NCBI GenBank assembly: GCA_900541415.1
Contig: UQJP01000027.1
Location: forward strand, 1 to 48,778
From: an uncultured Odoribacter sp.
GTDB taxonomy: Bacteria; Bacteroidota; Bacteroidia; Bacteroidales; Marinifilaceae
Reading direction: 5' to 3'
DNA length: 48,778 bases
Both the position numbers and the translations under genes were made by a program. Below, piece by piece: positions 41,953 to 48,778 of the stretch; position 1 is the stretch's first letter, and the number at the start of each line of letters is the position of its first letter. The notes below the pieces were generated by a model. The model ran no database searches, was not told the origin of the DNA, and saw only the letters and a list, made by a program, of their open reading frames with translations.

Positions 41953-42423
41953 TCAGATGTTTTGTGGCTTATTCCCGAGGGTTTTAAATGTAACTTCCTC
42001 GGCTGTAATCACATTTGGATTATTCTCTTTGTAAAGTAGGAAAGCGGCAGCGGCGGCAGCGAATACGCTATAATCAAAGGGAGCTTTTATATTCAAAGAA
42101 AACAGCATGGAGAAAGCGAAAATCAATAGTAGAACACTACTGAGAAGTGCAACTAAACGTTTTTGGAAACCTATTAAAAGTAGTGCGCCAAGAACAATTT
42201 CCGCTATTGTTGCCGCCCAGGCAAATAATGGTAATAATGTGTTGGGTACCCACGGCAATAATACTCCGGTGTAAGCGGTAAAACTTCCCATGTTGCCCCA
42301 AACTACGTTTTCGCTTCCCAATAATGGGGTCCATAGTCCAAAACGGTCTGCCACCGCCGATAAGAATCCCAAAGCAATGGCAAGGCGTGCAAACAATGAG
42401 ATATAATCTATTTTCTTTAGCAT
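41953..42423 (-). CDS. DoxX-family membrane protein
   Basis: A 156-residue inner-membrane protein with four helices (about 8-28, 60-85, 88-108, 112-130). The N-terminal ISLFARLAIALGFLSAVADRFGLW and the central AATIAEIVLGALLLIGFQKRL match DoxX/DoxD-like proteins, which are often linked to quinone- or thiol-related redox chemistry, but whose role here is unknown. It lies 165 bases downstream of the channel gene and 178 bases upstream of the riboswitch aptamer on the same strand. It precedes the riboswitch, so cobalamin would not control it. Confidence 0.82.
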   Translation of the reverse strand: MLKKIDYISLFARLAIALGFLSAVADRFGLWTPLLGSENVVWGNMGSFTAYTGVLLPWVPNTLLPLFAWAATIAEIVLGALLLIGFQKRLVALLSSVLLLIFAFSMLFSLNIKAPFDYSVFAAAAAAFLLYKENNPNVITAEEVTFKTLGNKPQNI

Positions 42424-42588
42424 ATTAGTTTATAATTATGAGAATGGATATGATAAAAAACTATTTATATCGTGATTGTCTGTGGTATACTAAGATAGGT
42501 TTGACTTAGGTATGTAAAAAACGATTTTCATTTTGTACTAAGTTGGCTTTGTTTTTTTAGAGGAATAGCAAAGTAAATTTCTATAATT

Positions 42589-43275
42589 TTAGTTGTTTCC
42601 TTGATTTTGTACGCTTTGCCTTTTGCTTTGGAATTTTGTCGTTACATAAGCCGTGAAAATCGGGAAGAAGATCATGCCTGCGGCAGCCAGAATCACTGCA
42701 AGGGATTGTCCGATACGGGTGACTCCGAAGATATTGGAGCCTACGGTCGTTACGTTCATCAATGCCCAGTTGAAAGCATCCCAATAGTCTTTTACCATAG
42801 GATTGGCACCGTGTTCCATAAAAAAGAACAATACACTGCAAAAATAGATGGTGACGATCAATACCGTCAGGTAGGTGATGAAAAGATTTGTCATTTTGCT
42901 ACGGGTCATCCAGTTCACGATGATCGTAACTCCATATATTCCTCTGGCAAGCGGGATCAGCCTCAAAAGAATCCAGGCGGAGTGTGACACCGTGGGTGTG
43001 AGACTGTATACGATGTTTAGGTAAGGGATGGAGACCAACAGAAAGATGAGGTTTTTCCAAAGAAAACTGATTTTTCCATGGTGGTAATACCACCTGACAA
43101 AAAAGTCTGTCAGGAAAACAGAACAGGCAATTAGATGAAAATTGAGAATGAAACGTTCACTTAAAATTGGTTTTACAGATAATAGCTCGATCGACAAGAT
43201 GAAGATAATGGCGAGGCTGCTGGCTAACACAAGGATGTTTAGTATATGTTCAAGAGGTTTGTCTGATTGCTGCAT
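42589..43275 (-). CDS. K+-channel-like protein with an S1-S4-like domain and a TVGSN filter
   Basis: A 228-residue inner-membrane protein with about six helices and a re-entrant pore loop. WALMNVTTVGSNIFGVT (about residues 171-187) sits in the place of the potassium selectivity filter, but reads TVGSN where classic channels have TVGYG. The S4-like segment (ILLRLIPLARG, about 102-112) has only two Arg, so voltage sensing is doubtful. Channel genes of this kind accompany glutaminase and glutamate decarboxylase in Bacteroides acid-resistance loci, so charge compensation during proton stress is plausible. It follows the glutaminase terminator by about 45 bases, so its promoter must be within that short gap or depend on readthrough. 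Confidence 0.8.
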   Translation of the reverse strand: MQQSDKPLEHILNILVLASSLAIIFILSIELLSVKPILSERFILNFHLIACSVFLTDFFVRWYYHHGKISFLWKNLIFLLVSIPYLNIVYSLTPTVSHSAWILLRLIPLARGIYGVTIIVNWMTRSKMTNLFITYLTVLIVTIYFCSVLFFFMEHGANPMVKDYWDAFNWALMNVTTVGSNIFGVTRIGQSLAVILAAAGMIFFPIFTAYVTTKFQSKRQSVQNQGNN

Positions 43276-43319
43276 CGATTTTGAGTTTTTAGGTCAAAAA
43301 GAATAGGGTTGAAAAAAGG

Positions 43320-43364
43320 AAAGGCCGGAATATATTCGGAGGTTTTCCGAATTTTCCGGCCTTT
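43320..43364 (-). terminator. Terminator after the glutaminase gene
   Basis: On the minus strand AAAGGCCGGAA (43364-43354) pairs with TTCCGGCCTTT (43330-43320), enclosing an inner ATTCGGA / TCCGAAT stem, and is followed by CCTTTTTTC. It starts 13 bases past the stop. Confidence 0.88.
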
Positions 43365-43376
43365 ACAGAAATGTGT

Positions 43377-44342
43377 TTATTTTACGATTTCAATGTTGTG
43401 TCCATTGAAAACGTTCAGACCTAATTTTTGTGCAATGTATTTAATTGCGGCCTGAGCTTTTACGGAGTTTCCGGCATCGTCCAACGGAGGTGCGAAAGCT
43501 GCAATACCGAGCACTCCCGGCAATGTACCCATAACACCACCGCCGACACCCGTTTTCGCAGGTATACCACTGGTATATAACCAGTCTCCGGTGTGTTCGT
43601 AGAAACCAACCGTAGCGATCAGGGAGGTAATCGGGGCAGTTAACGAAGGATCGAAAACCTGTTTCCCGGTTACCGGGTTTTTACCCCAGTTGGCAATTGT
43701 ACATCCGGCGATGGCTAATTGCTTGGTGGTTACCCCCATAGAGCATTGACGGGTATAGAGATCGAGCGACATCGTCGGGTCGTCGTAAATCCGGTTATAA
43801 TTCTTCAGCAGCCATGCAATGGAACGGTTGTTGAAATTAGTGGCGGATTCAGATTTATATAATTCGTCCTGTAAAACCAGTTCGCTGCCGCACAAATCGG
43901 CCATATTGTCGGCGATTGCCCCCCATTTGGAGTTGCTGTCGCCGATTGGTTTCACCATACTGTCGGCGCTGATCGCTCCGGCATTCACCAAAGGAGTGCT
44001 GGGATGATCTTTTTCAAGTAAAATCGCCATGATCGAATTGAAAGGCAATCCGGTAGCGTCTGCTCCGATCTTTTTCAATAATTCGTCTGCTCCGTATTGG
44101 CGTAATGCAAGTATTGCCGTATGCACTTTGGAAATGGATTCTATACCGAAAATATAGTTCGAATCTCCGGCTTCTATCACTTCTCCGGTGGGCAGGCATA
44201 CCGAAATACCAAATAAATTGGAATCAATTTTAGCTAAGAAGGGGATGTAGTCGGCATTTTTTCCTCCCTTCATGTCTTTCACTTTTGCGTGTGCTTCAGC
44301 TACTACAGCCTGAATATCCGCTAATTTGATCGTTTTTTTCAT
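43377..44342 (-). CDS. glsA: Glutaminase (serine-dependent beta-lactamase fold)
   Basis: A 321-residue cytoplasmic enzyme hydrolysing glutamine to glutamate and ammonia. The catalytic S-x-x-K motif is Ser69-Ile-Ser-Lys72 in GIESISKVH. Other conserved segments are LVNAGAI (about 138-144), RSIAWLL (about 192-198) and GVGGGVMG near 290. The length equals E. coli YbaS. The released ammonia takes up a proton and the glutamate feeds GadB, which explains its place 23 bases after gadC in one operon. A strong hairpin ends the operon before the channel gene. Confidence 0.96.
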   Translation of the reverse strand: MKKTIKLADIQAVVAEAHAKVKDMKGGKNADYIPFLAKIDSNLFGISVCLPTGEVIEAGDSNYIFGIESISKVHTAILALRQYGADELLKKIGADATGLPFNSIMAILLEKDHPSTPLVNAGAISADSMVKPIGDSNSKWGAIADNMADLCGSELVLQDELYKSESATNFNNRSIAWLLKNYNRIYDDPTMSLDLYTRQCSMGVTTKQLAIAGCTIANWGKNPVTGKQVFDPSLTAPITSLIATVGFYEHTGDWLYTSGIPAKTGVGGGVMGTLPGVLGIAAFAPPLDDAGNSVKAQAAIKYIAQKLGLNVFNGHNIEIVK

Positions 44343-44365
44343 AATTATTCGTGGTTAATGGTATA

Positions 44366-45961
44366 TTATTTTTCCGGCGCGGGTTTGTTGGTACCCGGTT
44401 GCTGTGGATTTGGTGATTTGGGCGTTGGGTTAGTCTGACCTGCAGGAGCTGAAGAAGAGGCAGTTGCAGAAACCGTAGCTGTTTGGGGCTCGGCGGGAAT
44501 TTCCCAATGGAAAGGCTGGAATTCAGCATTCGGATCTTTCCAGGAAGGTTTACGCAAAGCATAGATGATAAACGGAATTGCAATGAAGATAACGCATCCG
44601 ATCACCAGAATCGTGAACCAGGTGGTGTTATTACCCGTGTTGATTTGGGAAGGCGGAACGAAACTCAATACGAAAGCCAACAAAGCTCCGCAGAAGCCTA
44701 ATCCGGCAATAATCCACATCCAGAGGTTGGTTTTTTTACCTAAAGCGAACGGACGTTCTTTTTTCGGCATTTTATAACGCAGGACGATAGCTCCGGAGAA
44801 CATTAACAGGTAAACAATCAGATATAAAAGTACGGTCAATTGCGATAGAATCTGATAGAAAGATTGAACAGACGGCATGACTACGAATAATAAAGCCAGC
44901 AAGGTTACAACACCCCCCTGTACGAAAAGGATATTTTTCTGAACACCGATTTTGTTGGTTTTTTGGAAGAAAGGAGGCAGGTAGCCTGCTTTTCCTACGG
45001 TGAAGATACCTTTTGACGGACCGGCAACCCAGGTTAATACTCCGGCAAGCACTCCGAACATCAAAGCGATGGCAATGATTGGAGAAGCCCAATGTAAATG
45101 CAGATAGTTCAAATAATTGTCGAAACCTACCAATAAACTTTGTGTCAGGTTGATGTCTTTGGCCGGAATAATCAATCCCAGGGAGAAAGTTCCTAATACG
45201 AAGATCAATACAGTTACGATCGCACCGATGATAATGGCTTTTACATAGTTTTTGGCTGCCGGTTGTTTAACATCCATAACGTGGATACCCATCATTTCCA
45301 TACCCGCATAAAACAGGAAGATTCCGGAAGCTAAAACAAGGTTGTCGAATTTGGTCAGGTCAGGAAAGAATCCCTGGCTCATATCCATGTGGTTGTGTCC
45401 TCCCGTAGAGATGTAAATAATCCCGAAGATAATCAATAGGGCGGCCGGAATAATGGTTCCGATCATTGCTCCGATTTTGGAAACTTTTCCTACCCAGCCC
45501 AAACCTTTCAGGGAGATAAAGGTTGCTACCCAATAGATAACCAGCACGGTGACCAGGGTAAACACTTTGTTCGATGCTAAAGCTGCATCGTGTGAACCGT
45601 CCATTCCGATATAGGCGATCGATACAGCCCCGAAGGTCAATACCGTGGGATACCAGATTGTACTTTCTATCCATTGCAGGAAAATTGCAAGGAAACCGAA
45701 ACGTTTTCCATAAGCTTCACCTACCCAGCGGAAAACTCCACCTTCTTTATCCGAGAACATTGCCGCTAATTCGGCTGCTACCAAAGAGGTTGGTACCAGG
45801 AACACGATAGCTGCAAATAGATAATAAAATGCAGAACTAAGTCCATACACAGCTTCTGCCGGAAGCCCACGAAGGCTGACAACCGCTGCAACGTTCATGA
45901 TTGCAAGGGTCATTACTCCGAGTTTCATGGCAGTGCTTGTAGTTTTTGAATTTGTTGCCAT
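44366..45961 (-). CDS. gadC: Glutamate/GABA antiporter GadC
   Basis: A 531-residue APC-superfamily antiporter with 12 helices that exchanges external glutamate for internal GABA. The first helix contains MNVAAVVSLRGLPAEA (about residues 22-37), the substrate-site break typical of GadC and AspT/GltT-like acid-resistance antiporters, followed by KEGGVFRWVGEAYG (about 72-85). The C-terminal tail after the last helix (FQPFHWEIPAE, then about 35 residues rich in Pro, Thr, Ser and Gln) differs from the E. coli plug that closes the channel at neutral pH. A TTG four codons earlier is in frame, but the ATG at 45961 is preferred. It is co-transcribed with glutaminase. No consensus promoter is visible upstream. 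Confidence 0.92.
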   Translation of the reverse strand: MATNSKTTSTAMKLGVMTLAIMNVAAVVSLRGLPAEAVYGLSSAFYYLFAAIVFLVPTSLVAAELAAMFSDKEGGVFRWVGEAYGKRFGFLAIFLQWIESTIWYPTVLTFGAVSIAYIGMDGSHDAALASNKVFTLVTVLVIYWVATFISLKGLGWVGKVSKIGAMIGTIIPAALLIIFGIIYISTGGHNHMDMSQGFFPDLTKFDNLVLASGIFLFYAGMEMMGIHVMDVKQPAAKNYVKAIIIGAIVTVLIFVLGTFSLGLIIPAKDINLTQSLLVGFDNYLNYLHLHWASPIIAIALMFGVLAGVLTWVAGPSKGIFTVGKAGYLPPFFQKTNKIGVQKNILFVQGGVVTLLALLFVVMPSVQSFYQILSQLTVLLYLIVYLLMFSGAIVLRYKMPKKERPFALGKKTNLWMWIIAGLGFCGALLAFVLSFVPPSQINTGNNTTWFTILVIGCVIFIAIPFIIYALRKPSWKDPNAEFQPFHWEIPAEPQTATVSATASSSAPAGQTNPTPKSPNPQQPGTNKPAPEK

Positions 45962-46107
45962 AATTTGAATCAAGTTTAGTTAATGATTATTAGTTACTTT
46001 TTTAGGGTTGATTTATAAAAGTCTTTATAGTTACGTGATGTGTTTCGTGAATGTTCGAGAGAATTATATTATTTAACTAAAAACCTTATTCGTTGTATTT
46101 TAAGGGG

Positions 46108-47319
46108 TCATTCGTCCTTCGATATACCTAAAGTTTCCGTGCCTCTCCTGAAAAAAGCGAATACGGTGAAAGCTACTGCAATGATGATACTGAAGATAAA
46201 CGGGAAAAAGGAGGAGGAGGAAACTCGGAAGAGTTTTCCTAAACCTTCGAAAATGAACGGATAGGTGATGATGGCTATATAGTTCATTACCATTACCAAT
46301 GCCAATGCATAGGTTGCATGAGCGGGAGTGGTGCTGGAGGCTGTTTTATCGTAAATGATAGGCTGCATAATGCCATAGCCCAAACCGAGTAGAATCACCC
46401 CGATCGTTAATAGAATAAGCGGGCTTTTCATGGTGAAGGGAAGTAACCCGATACATATACAGCATAGGGCGATGAAATTGGTATTACTTTTTAATTTAGA
46501 CAGAATATTGTTGATAAATAATCCCGGCAGGGTCATAGCCAGGAAGAACACGGAAATAAGAGTCCCCGAGGTGTCGTAATTACCTATTTTCAGGTTGTGC
46601 ATATAGAGCGACAGGTTGAACGGAATATTGAGGGCTAAAAAGGTGATAAAGTAATAAAACAACATCAGGCGTACAGGCCAGTCGAACCGGAAAAAGCCGG
46701 ATGTTTTGGAAGGTGTGGGTGGTTTTTGTTCGCCCGACTGGCCGTAGGGTGGTTTGTTGCTGAGGAAGAAAGCAAAAAACAAGGAAATCCCGGAAAGGCA
46801 GTATACCAGGAAGGGGAGATGCCAGTTCACTCCGGCGAGAAATCCGGCGAGCAAGGTTGCCAAAACCAATGAAACATTGGTAATCGAGGAAACAAGCCCC
46901 AATTGCCGGGTGCGGTATTTACCGCTGAAATAATCCGCAACCAATCCTGTTGAAAACGGGATCACCATTCCCGCACCGATGCCTAAAATTGCACTGATAA
47001 GCAACAAAAGCCACATTTTGTTGGCGAAAGGATAAGCGATGCTGCAAATAAAAAAGATGGAAAGCCCGAAAATCAGAATTTTCTTTTTATTGACGCGCAG
47101 GGAAAGGCGTCCTGCCAGCAGGATAAAAGGCACAATAATAAAGGAAGGAAGCGATTCGAGCATTTGTAGCTGCAGTTTGCTGGCATCCTTAAAGATGGTT
47201 TCCAAGTGTCCTAATATGGGGGAAATGGCTAATCCCGGCAGTGAGGTGACCATGGAAATAGAGTAAATGGCGACTAAAACCAATAATGTAATTGTGCCCC
47301 GGCCTGTCTTGATTTTCAT
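46108..47319 (-). CDS. MFS transporter (minus strand)
   Basis: A 403-residue inner-membrane protein with 12 predicted helices. The motif between helices 2 and 3 is AGRLSLRVNKKKIL (about 70-83), and IGAGMVIPFSTGLVADYF (about 115-132) is a typical helix-4 region with a following Arg-rich loop. The frame extends 23 codons upstream, but that segment is polar and unlike MFS N-termini, so the ATG at 47319 is used; it fits the promoter at 47359-47389. It may be an arabinose-efflux/sugar-type or drug-type exporter. It is separated from gadC by 146 bases and divergent from the last gene. Confidence 0.85.
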   Translation of the reverse strand: MKIKTGRGTITLLVLVAIYSISMVTSLPGLAISPILGHLETIFKDASKLQLQMLESLPSFIIVPFILLAGRLSLRVNKKKILIFGLSIFFICSIAYPFANKMWLLLLISAILGIGAGMVIPFSTGLVADYFSGKYRTRQLGLVSSITNVSLVLATLLAGFLAGVNWHLPFLVYCLSGISLFFAFFLSNKPPYGQSGEQKPPTPSKTSGFFRFDWPVRLMLFYYFITFLALNIPFNLSLYMHNLKIGNYDTSGTLISVFFLAMTLPGLFINNILSKLKSNTNFIALCCICIGLLPFTMKSPLILLTIGVILLGLGYGIMQPIIYDKTASSTTPAHATYALALVMVMNYIAIITYPFIFEGLGKLFRVSSSSFFPFIFSIIIAVAFTVFAFFRRGTETLGISKDE

Positions 47320-47358
47320 GATGTTCTTGTTTTTGTTTGTATGTGTTTGATACGGAGA

Positions 47359-47389
47359 GAAAATTAAAAGGTTAAACGAAAGGGGCAAA
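47359..47389 (-). promoter_or_regulatory. Bacteroidetes-type promoter for the minus-strand MFS gene
   Basis: On the minus strand: TTTG (47389-47386), 19 bases, TAATTTTC (47366-47359), one mismatch from TAnnTTTG. The start would be about 33 bases before the ATG at 47319, which supports that start. Confidence 0.7.
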
Positions 47390-47465
47390 CGGGTTTAGAA
47401 ATAAGCCCGGAAAGACGTTTTTTAACTAATTAACGGAGATCATGAAAGATACGGCGTTTTATTAC

Positions 47466-47473
47466 TAATTTTG
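47466..47473 (+). promoter_or_regulatory. Probable -7 element for the plus-strand MFS gene
   Basis: TAATTTTG matches TAnnTTTG exactly, 71 bases before the ATG at 47545. No TTTG is found at 19-21 bases upstream. It makes the 47320-47544 gap a divergent promoter region. Confidence 0.5.
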
Positions 47474-47544
47474 CACCGCGTGAAATATACGTGGACGCCG
47501 GATTTTTCAGTTATTGCCGTTCGTCCGTCTGTAAATCTTTAGGA

Positions 47545-48744
47545 ATGGTAAAGGATAGGCTTCTGACTCCCAGTTTCTGTTATATTCTGGCAGCCAATTT
47601 TTTGTTGTTTTTTGCATTTTATTTACTGTTACCGGTTATGCCTTTTTATTTAAAAGAGCATTTTATGGCCGGGAAATCTATGATCGGAGTGGTGCTTTCC
47701 TGTTATACGATAGCTTGTCTGTGTATCCGTCCGTTTTCCGGTTATCTGCTCGATTCCTTTAGCCGTAAACCTTTATATTTATTTTCTTTTTTTGTTTTTA
47801 CCGCCGTTTTCGGAGGCTATATGATAGCGGGAGCGTTGTTTTTATTTTTGGCTCTTCGTATCGTGCATGGTTTTGCTTTTGGCATGGTGACTGTTGCGGG
47901 AAATACGATTGTGATCGATATACTTCCATCTTCCCGGAGAGGGGAGGGTGTGGGGTATTATGGGTTGGCAAATAACATAGCTATGAGCTTCGGGCCGATG
48001 ACAGGTTTATTCATGCAAGGTGTGTTTTCTTATGAAACTATTTTTGCATGTTCTCTTTTTTCCGGCTGTTTAGGATTACTCATGGCCAGTTTGGTGAAAA
48101 CTCCCTATAAAGCGCCTGTAAAGCGCGAGCCAATATCCCTTGACCGTTTTTTGCTGGTAAAGGGAATCCCGGCGGGTATCTCTTTATTGCTGTTGTCCAT
48201 TCCTTATGGAATGACTACCAGTTATGTGGCGATGTACGCCCAGGAAATAGGCATTGAGGTCAGTTCCGGGCTTTATTTCACGTTTATGGCAGTGGGGATG
48301 GCCGTATCCCGGATTTTTTCCGGCAGGCAAGTGGATAAGGGGCGGATTACCCTTTTGATTTCATTGGGTATGTATCTGGCGGCAGCCAGCTTTTTTGCCT
48401 TGTCGGCTTGCGAGGATCTGATGGGGTGGAACACGACTTTTACTTCTTATTTCTTTTTGGGAATTGCTCTTTCTCAAGGCGTTGCATTCGGAACGATGTT
48501 CCCTGCATTCAACACATTGTTTATCAGTCTTGCTCCCAACAGCCAGCGGGGCACCGCCACCTCGACCTACCTGACAAGCTGGGATGTGGGGATCGGGATC
48601 GGTTTGATGAGCGGAGGTGGAATTGCAGAGGCGTTCGGCGGTTTTGATTATGCTTATCTGTTCGGAGCCTGCCTGACCGTGGTGTCTACCTTATTTTTCC
48701 TGATTAAAGCCGGACCGCATTTCAACCGGAATAAATTGAAATAA
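47545..48744 (+). CDS. MFS transporter (plus strand), DHA1-like
   Basis: A 399-residue inner-membrane protein with 12 helices. It opens LLTPSFCYILAANFLLFFAFYLLLPVMPFYL (quoted in two pieces by family logic: helix 1 and the PVMPFYL loop), then SGYLLDSFSRKPLYL (helix 2-3 motif) and ILPSSRRGEGVGYYGLANN (helix 4-5 loop), features of YfcJ/YhhS- and arabinose-efflux-type MFS exporters. The frame opens with GTG 18 codons upstream, but the ATG at 47545 has AGGA just before it and gives a normal N-terminus. The 34 bases after the stop are AT-rich, with no hairpin visible before the window ends. Confidence 0.85.
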   Translation: MVKDRLLTPSFCYILAANFLLFFAFYLLLPVMPFYLKEHFMAGKSMIGVVLSCYTIACLCIRPFSGYLLDSFSRKPLYLFSFFVFTAVFGGYMIAGALFLFLALRIVHGFAFGMVTVAGNTIVIDILPSSRRGEGVGYYGLANNIAMSFGPMTGLFMQGVFSYETIFACSLFSGCLGLLMASLVKTPYKAPVKREPISLDRFLLVKGIPAGISLLLLSIPYGMTTSYVAMYAQEIGIEVSSGLYFTFMAVGMAVSRIFSGRQVDKGRITLLISLGMYLAAASFFALSACEDLMGWNTTFTSYFFLGIALSQGVAFGTMFPAFNTLFISLAPNSQRGTATSTYLTSWDVGIGIGLMSGGGIAEAFGGFDYAYLFGACLTVVSTLFFLIKAGPHFNRNKLK

Positions 48745-48778
48745 TCTTTCTATTTATTATAAATCTTTTTGTTTTTAT

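Noticed and set aside
47320..47388. 23-codon N-terminal extension of the minus-strand MFS gene
   Set aside because: It overlaps the promoter -7 element and encodes a polar stretch unlike MFS N-termini.
1..48778. CRISPR arrays, tRNA or rRNA genes, insertion sequences, prophage or integrase genes
   Set aside because: None seen: no regular repeat-spacer pattern, no tRNA-like cloverleaf recognised, no transposase or integrase motifs in any large frame.

Overview
This 48.8-kb window looks like a chromosomal segment from an anaerobic gut member of the Bacteroidales. That is an inference from gene content and promoter style, and a family such as Odoribacteraceae is possible but unproven. Three lines of evidence support it. 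Several genes carry the Bacteroidetes promoter form (TTTG, 19 bases, TAnnTTTG) with almost no Shine-Dalgarno signal. The surface proteins are typical of the phylum: lipoproteins, a PorE-like TPR/PD40/OmpA protein and a LruC-domain protein. The metabolic genes also fit: glycine-lipid acyltransferases, rubrerythrin, a flavodiiron protein and a Bacteroides-type glutamate-decarboxylase acid-resistance set. I saw no rRNA, tRNA, CRISPR array, insertion sequence or phage gene.

Layout from left to right. 1-2441 (minus): polyamine ABC importer potA-potB-potC, with potC running off the edge. 2851-7706 (plus): nitroreductase, then a tightly packed MefA-like exporter, MoxR/CbbQ-type AAA ATPase and VWA protein, ending in a strong terminator. 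7798-8073 (minus): small ABM-type monooxygenase. 8309-11636 (plus): OPT-family transporter and peptidase T. 11715-13690 (minus): a small helical protein overlapping a UbiB/AarF kinase-like gene. 13930-16535 (plus): AspT/YidE-like transporter and a DPP VI-like NlpC/P60 murein-peptide hydrolase. 16525-19636: two minus-strand glycine-lipid acyltransferases separated by a plus-strand clostripain-like lipoprotein. 19984-25098 (plus): TPR lipoprotein, rubrerythrin, PorE-like OmpA protein, biotin ligase.

25263-35257 (minus): flavodiiron protein, aminopeptidase C-like protease, CPBP protease, FtsK, and two tandem fatty acyl-CoA synthetase paralogues. 35452-40380 (plus): glutamate decarboxylase, LruC-domain lipoprotein, EamA exporter. 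40515-47319 (minus): carbonic anhydrase, a small Cys-rich CWC-like protein, a cobalamin riboswitch, DoxX protein, a K+-channel-like protein, glutaminase, glutamate/GABA antiporter and an MFS protein. 47545-48744 (plus): a divergent MFS transporter.

How the genes may work together. GadB, GadC and the glutaminase form the standard proton-consuming pathway: glutamine to glutamate to GABA plus CO2, with glutamate/GABA exchange. The channel and carbonic anhydrase are plausible companions for charge and CO2/bicarbonate balance. Rubrerythrin and the flavodiiron protein handle peroxide, oxygen or NO. The OPT transporter and PepT suggest peptide use.

The most unusual points are the cobalamin riboswitch placed in front of the CWC-like protein and carbonic anhydrase genes, the exporter/MoxR/VWA module whose VWA protein carries a degenerate zincin-like HQLGH motif, and a K+-channel-like protein with a TVGSN filter. 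All family assignments come from reading motifs and general family knowledge. No database search was run.
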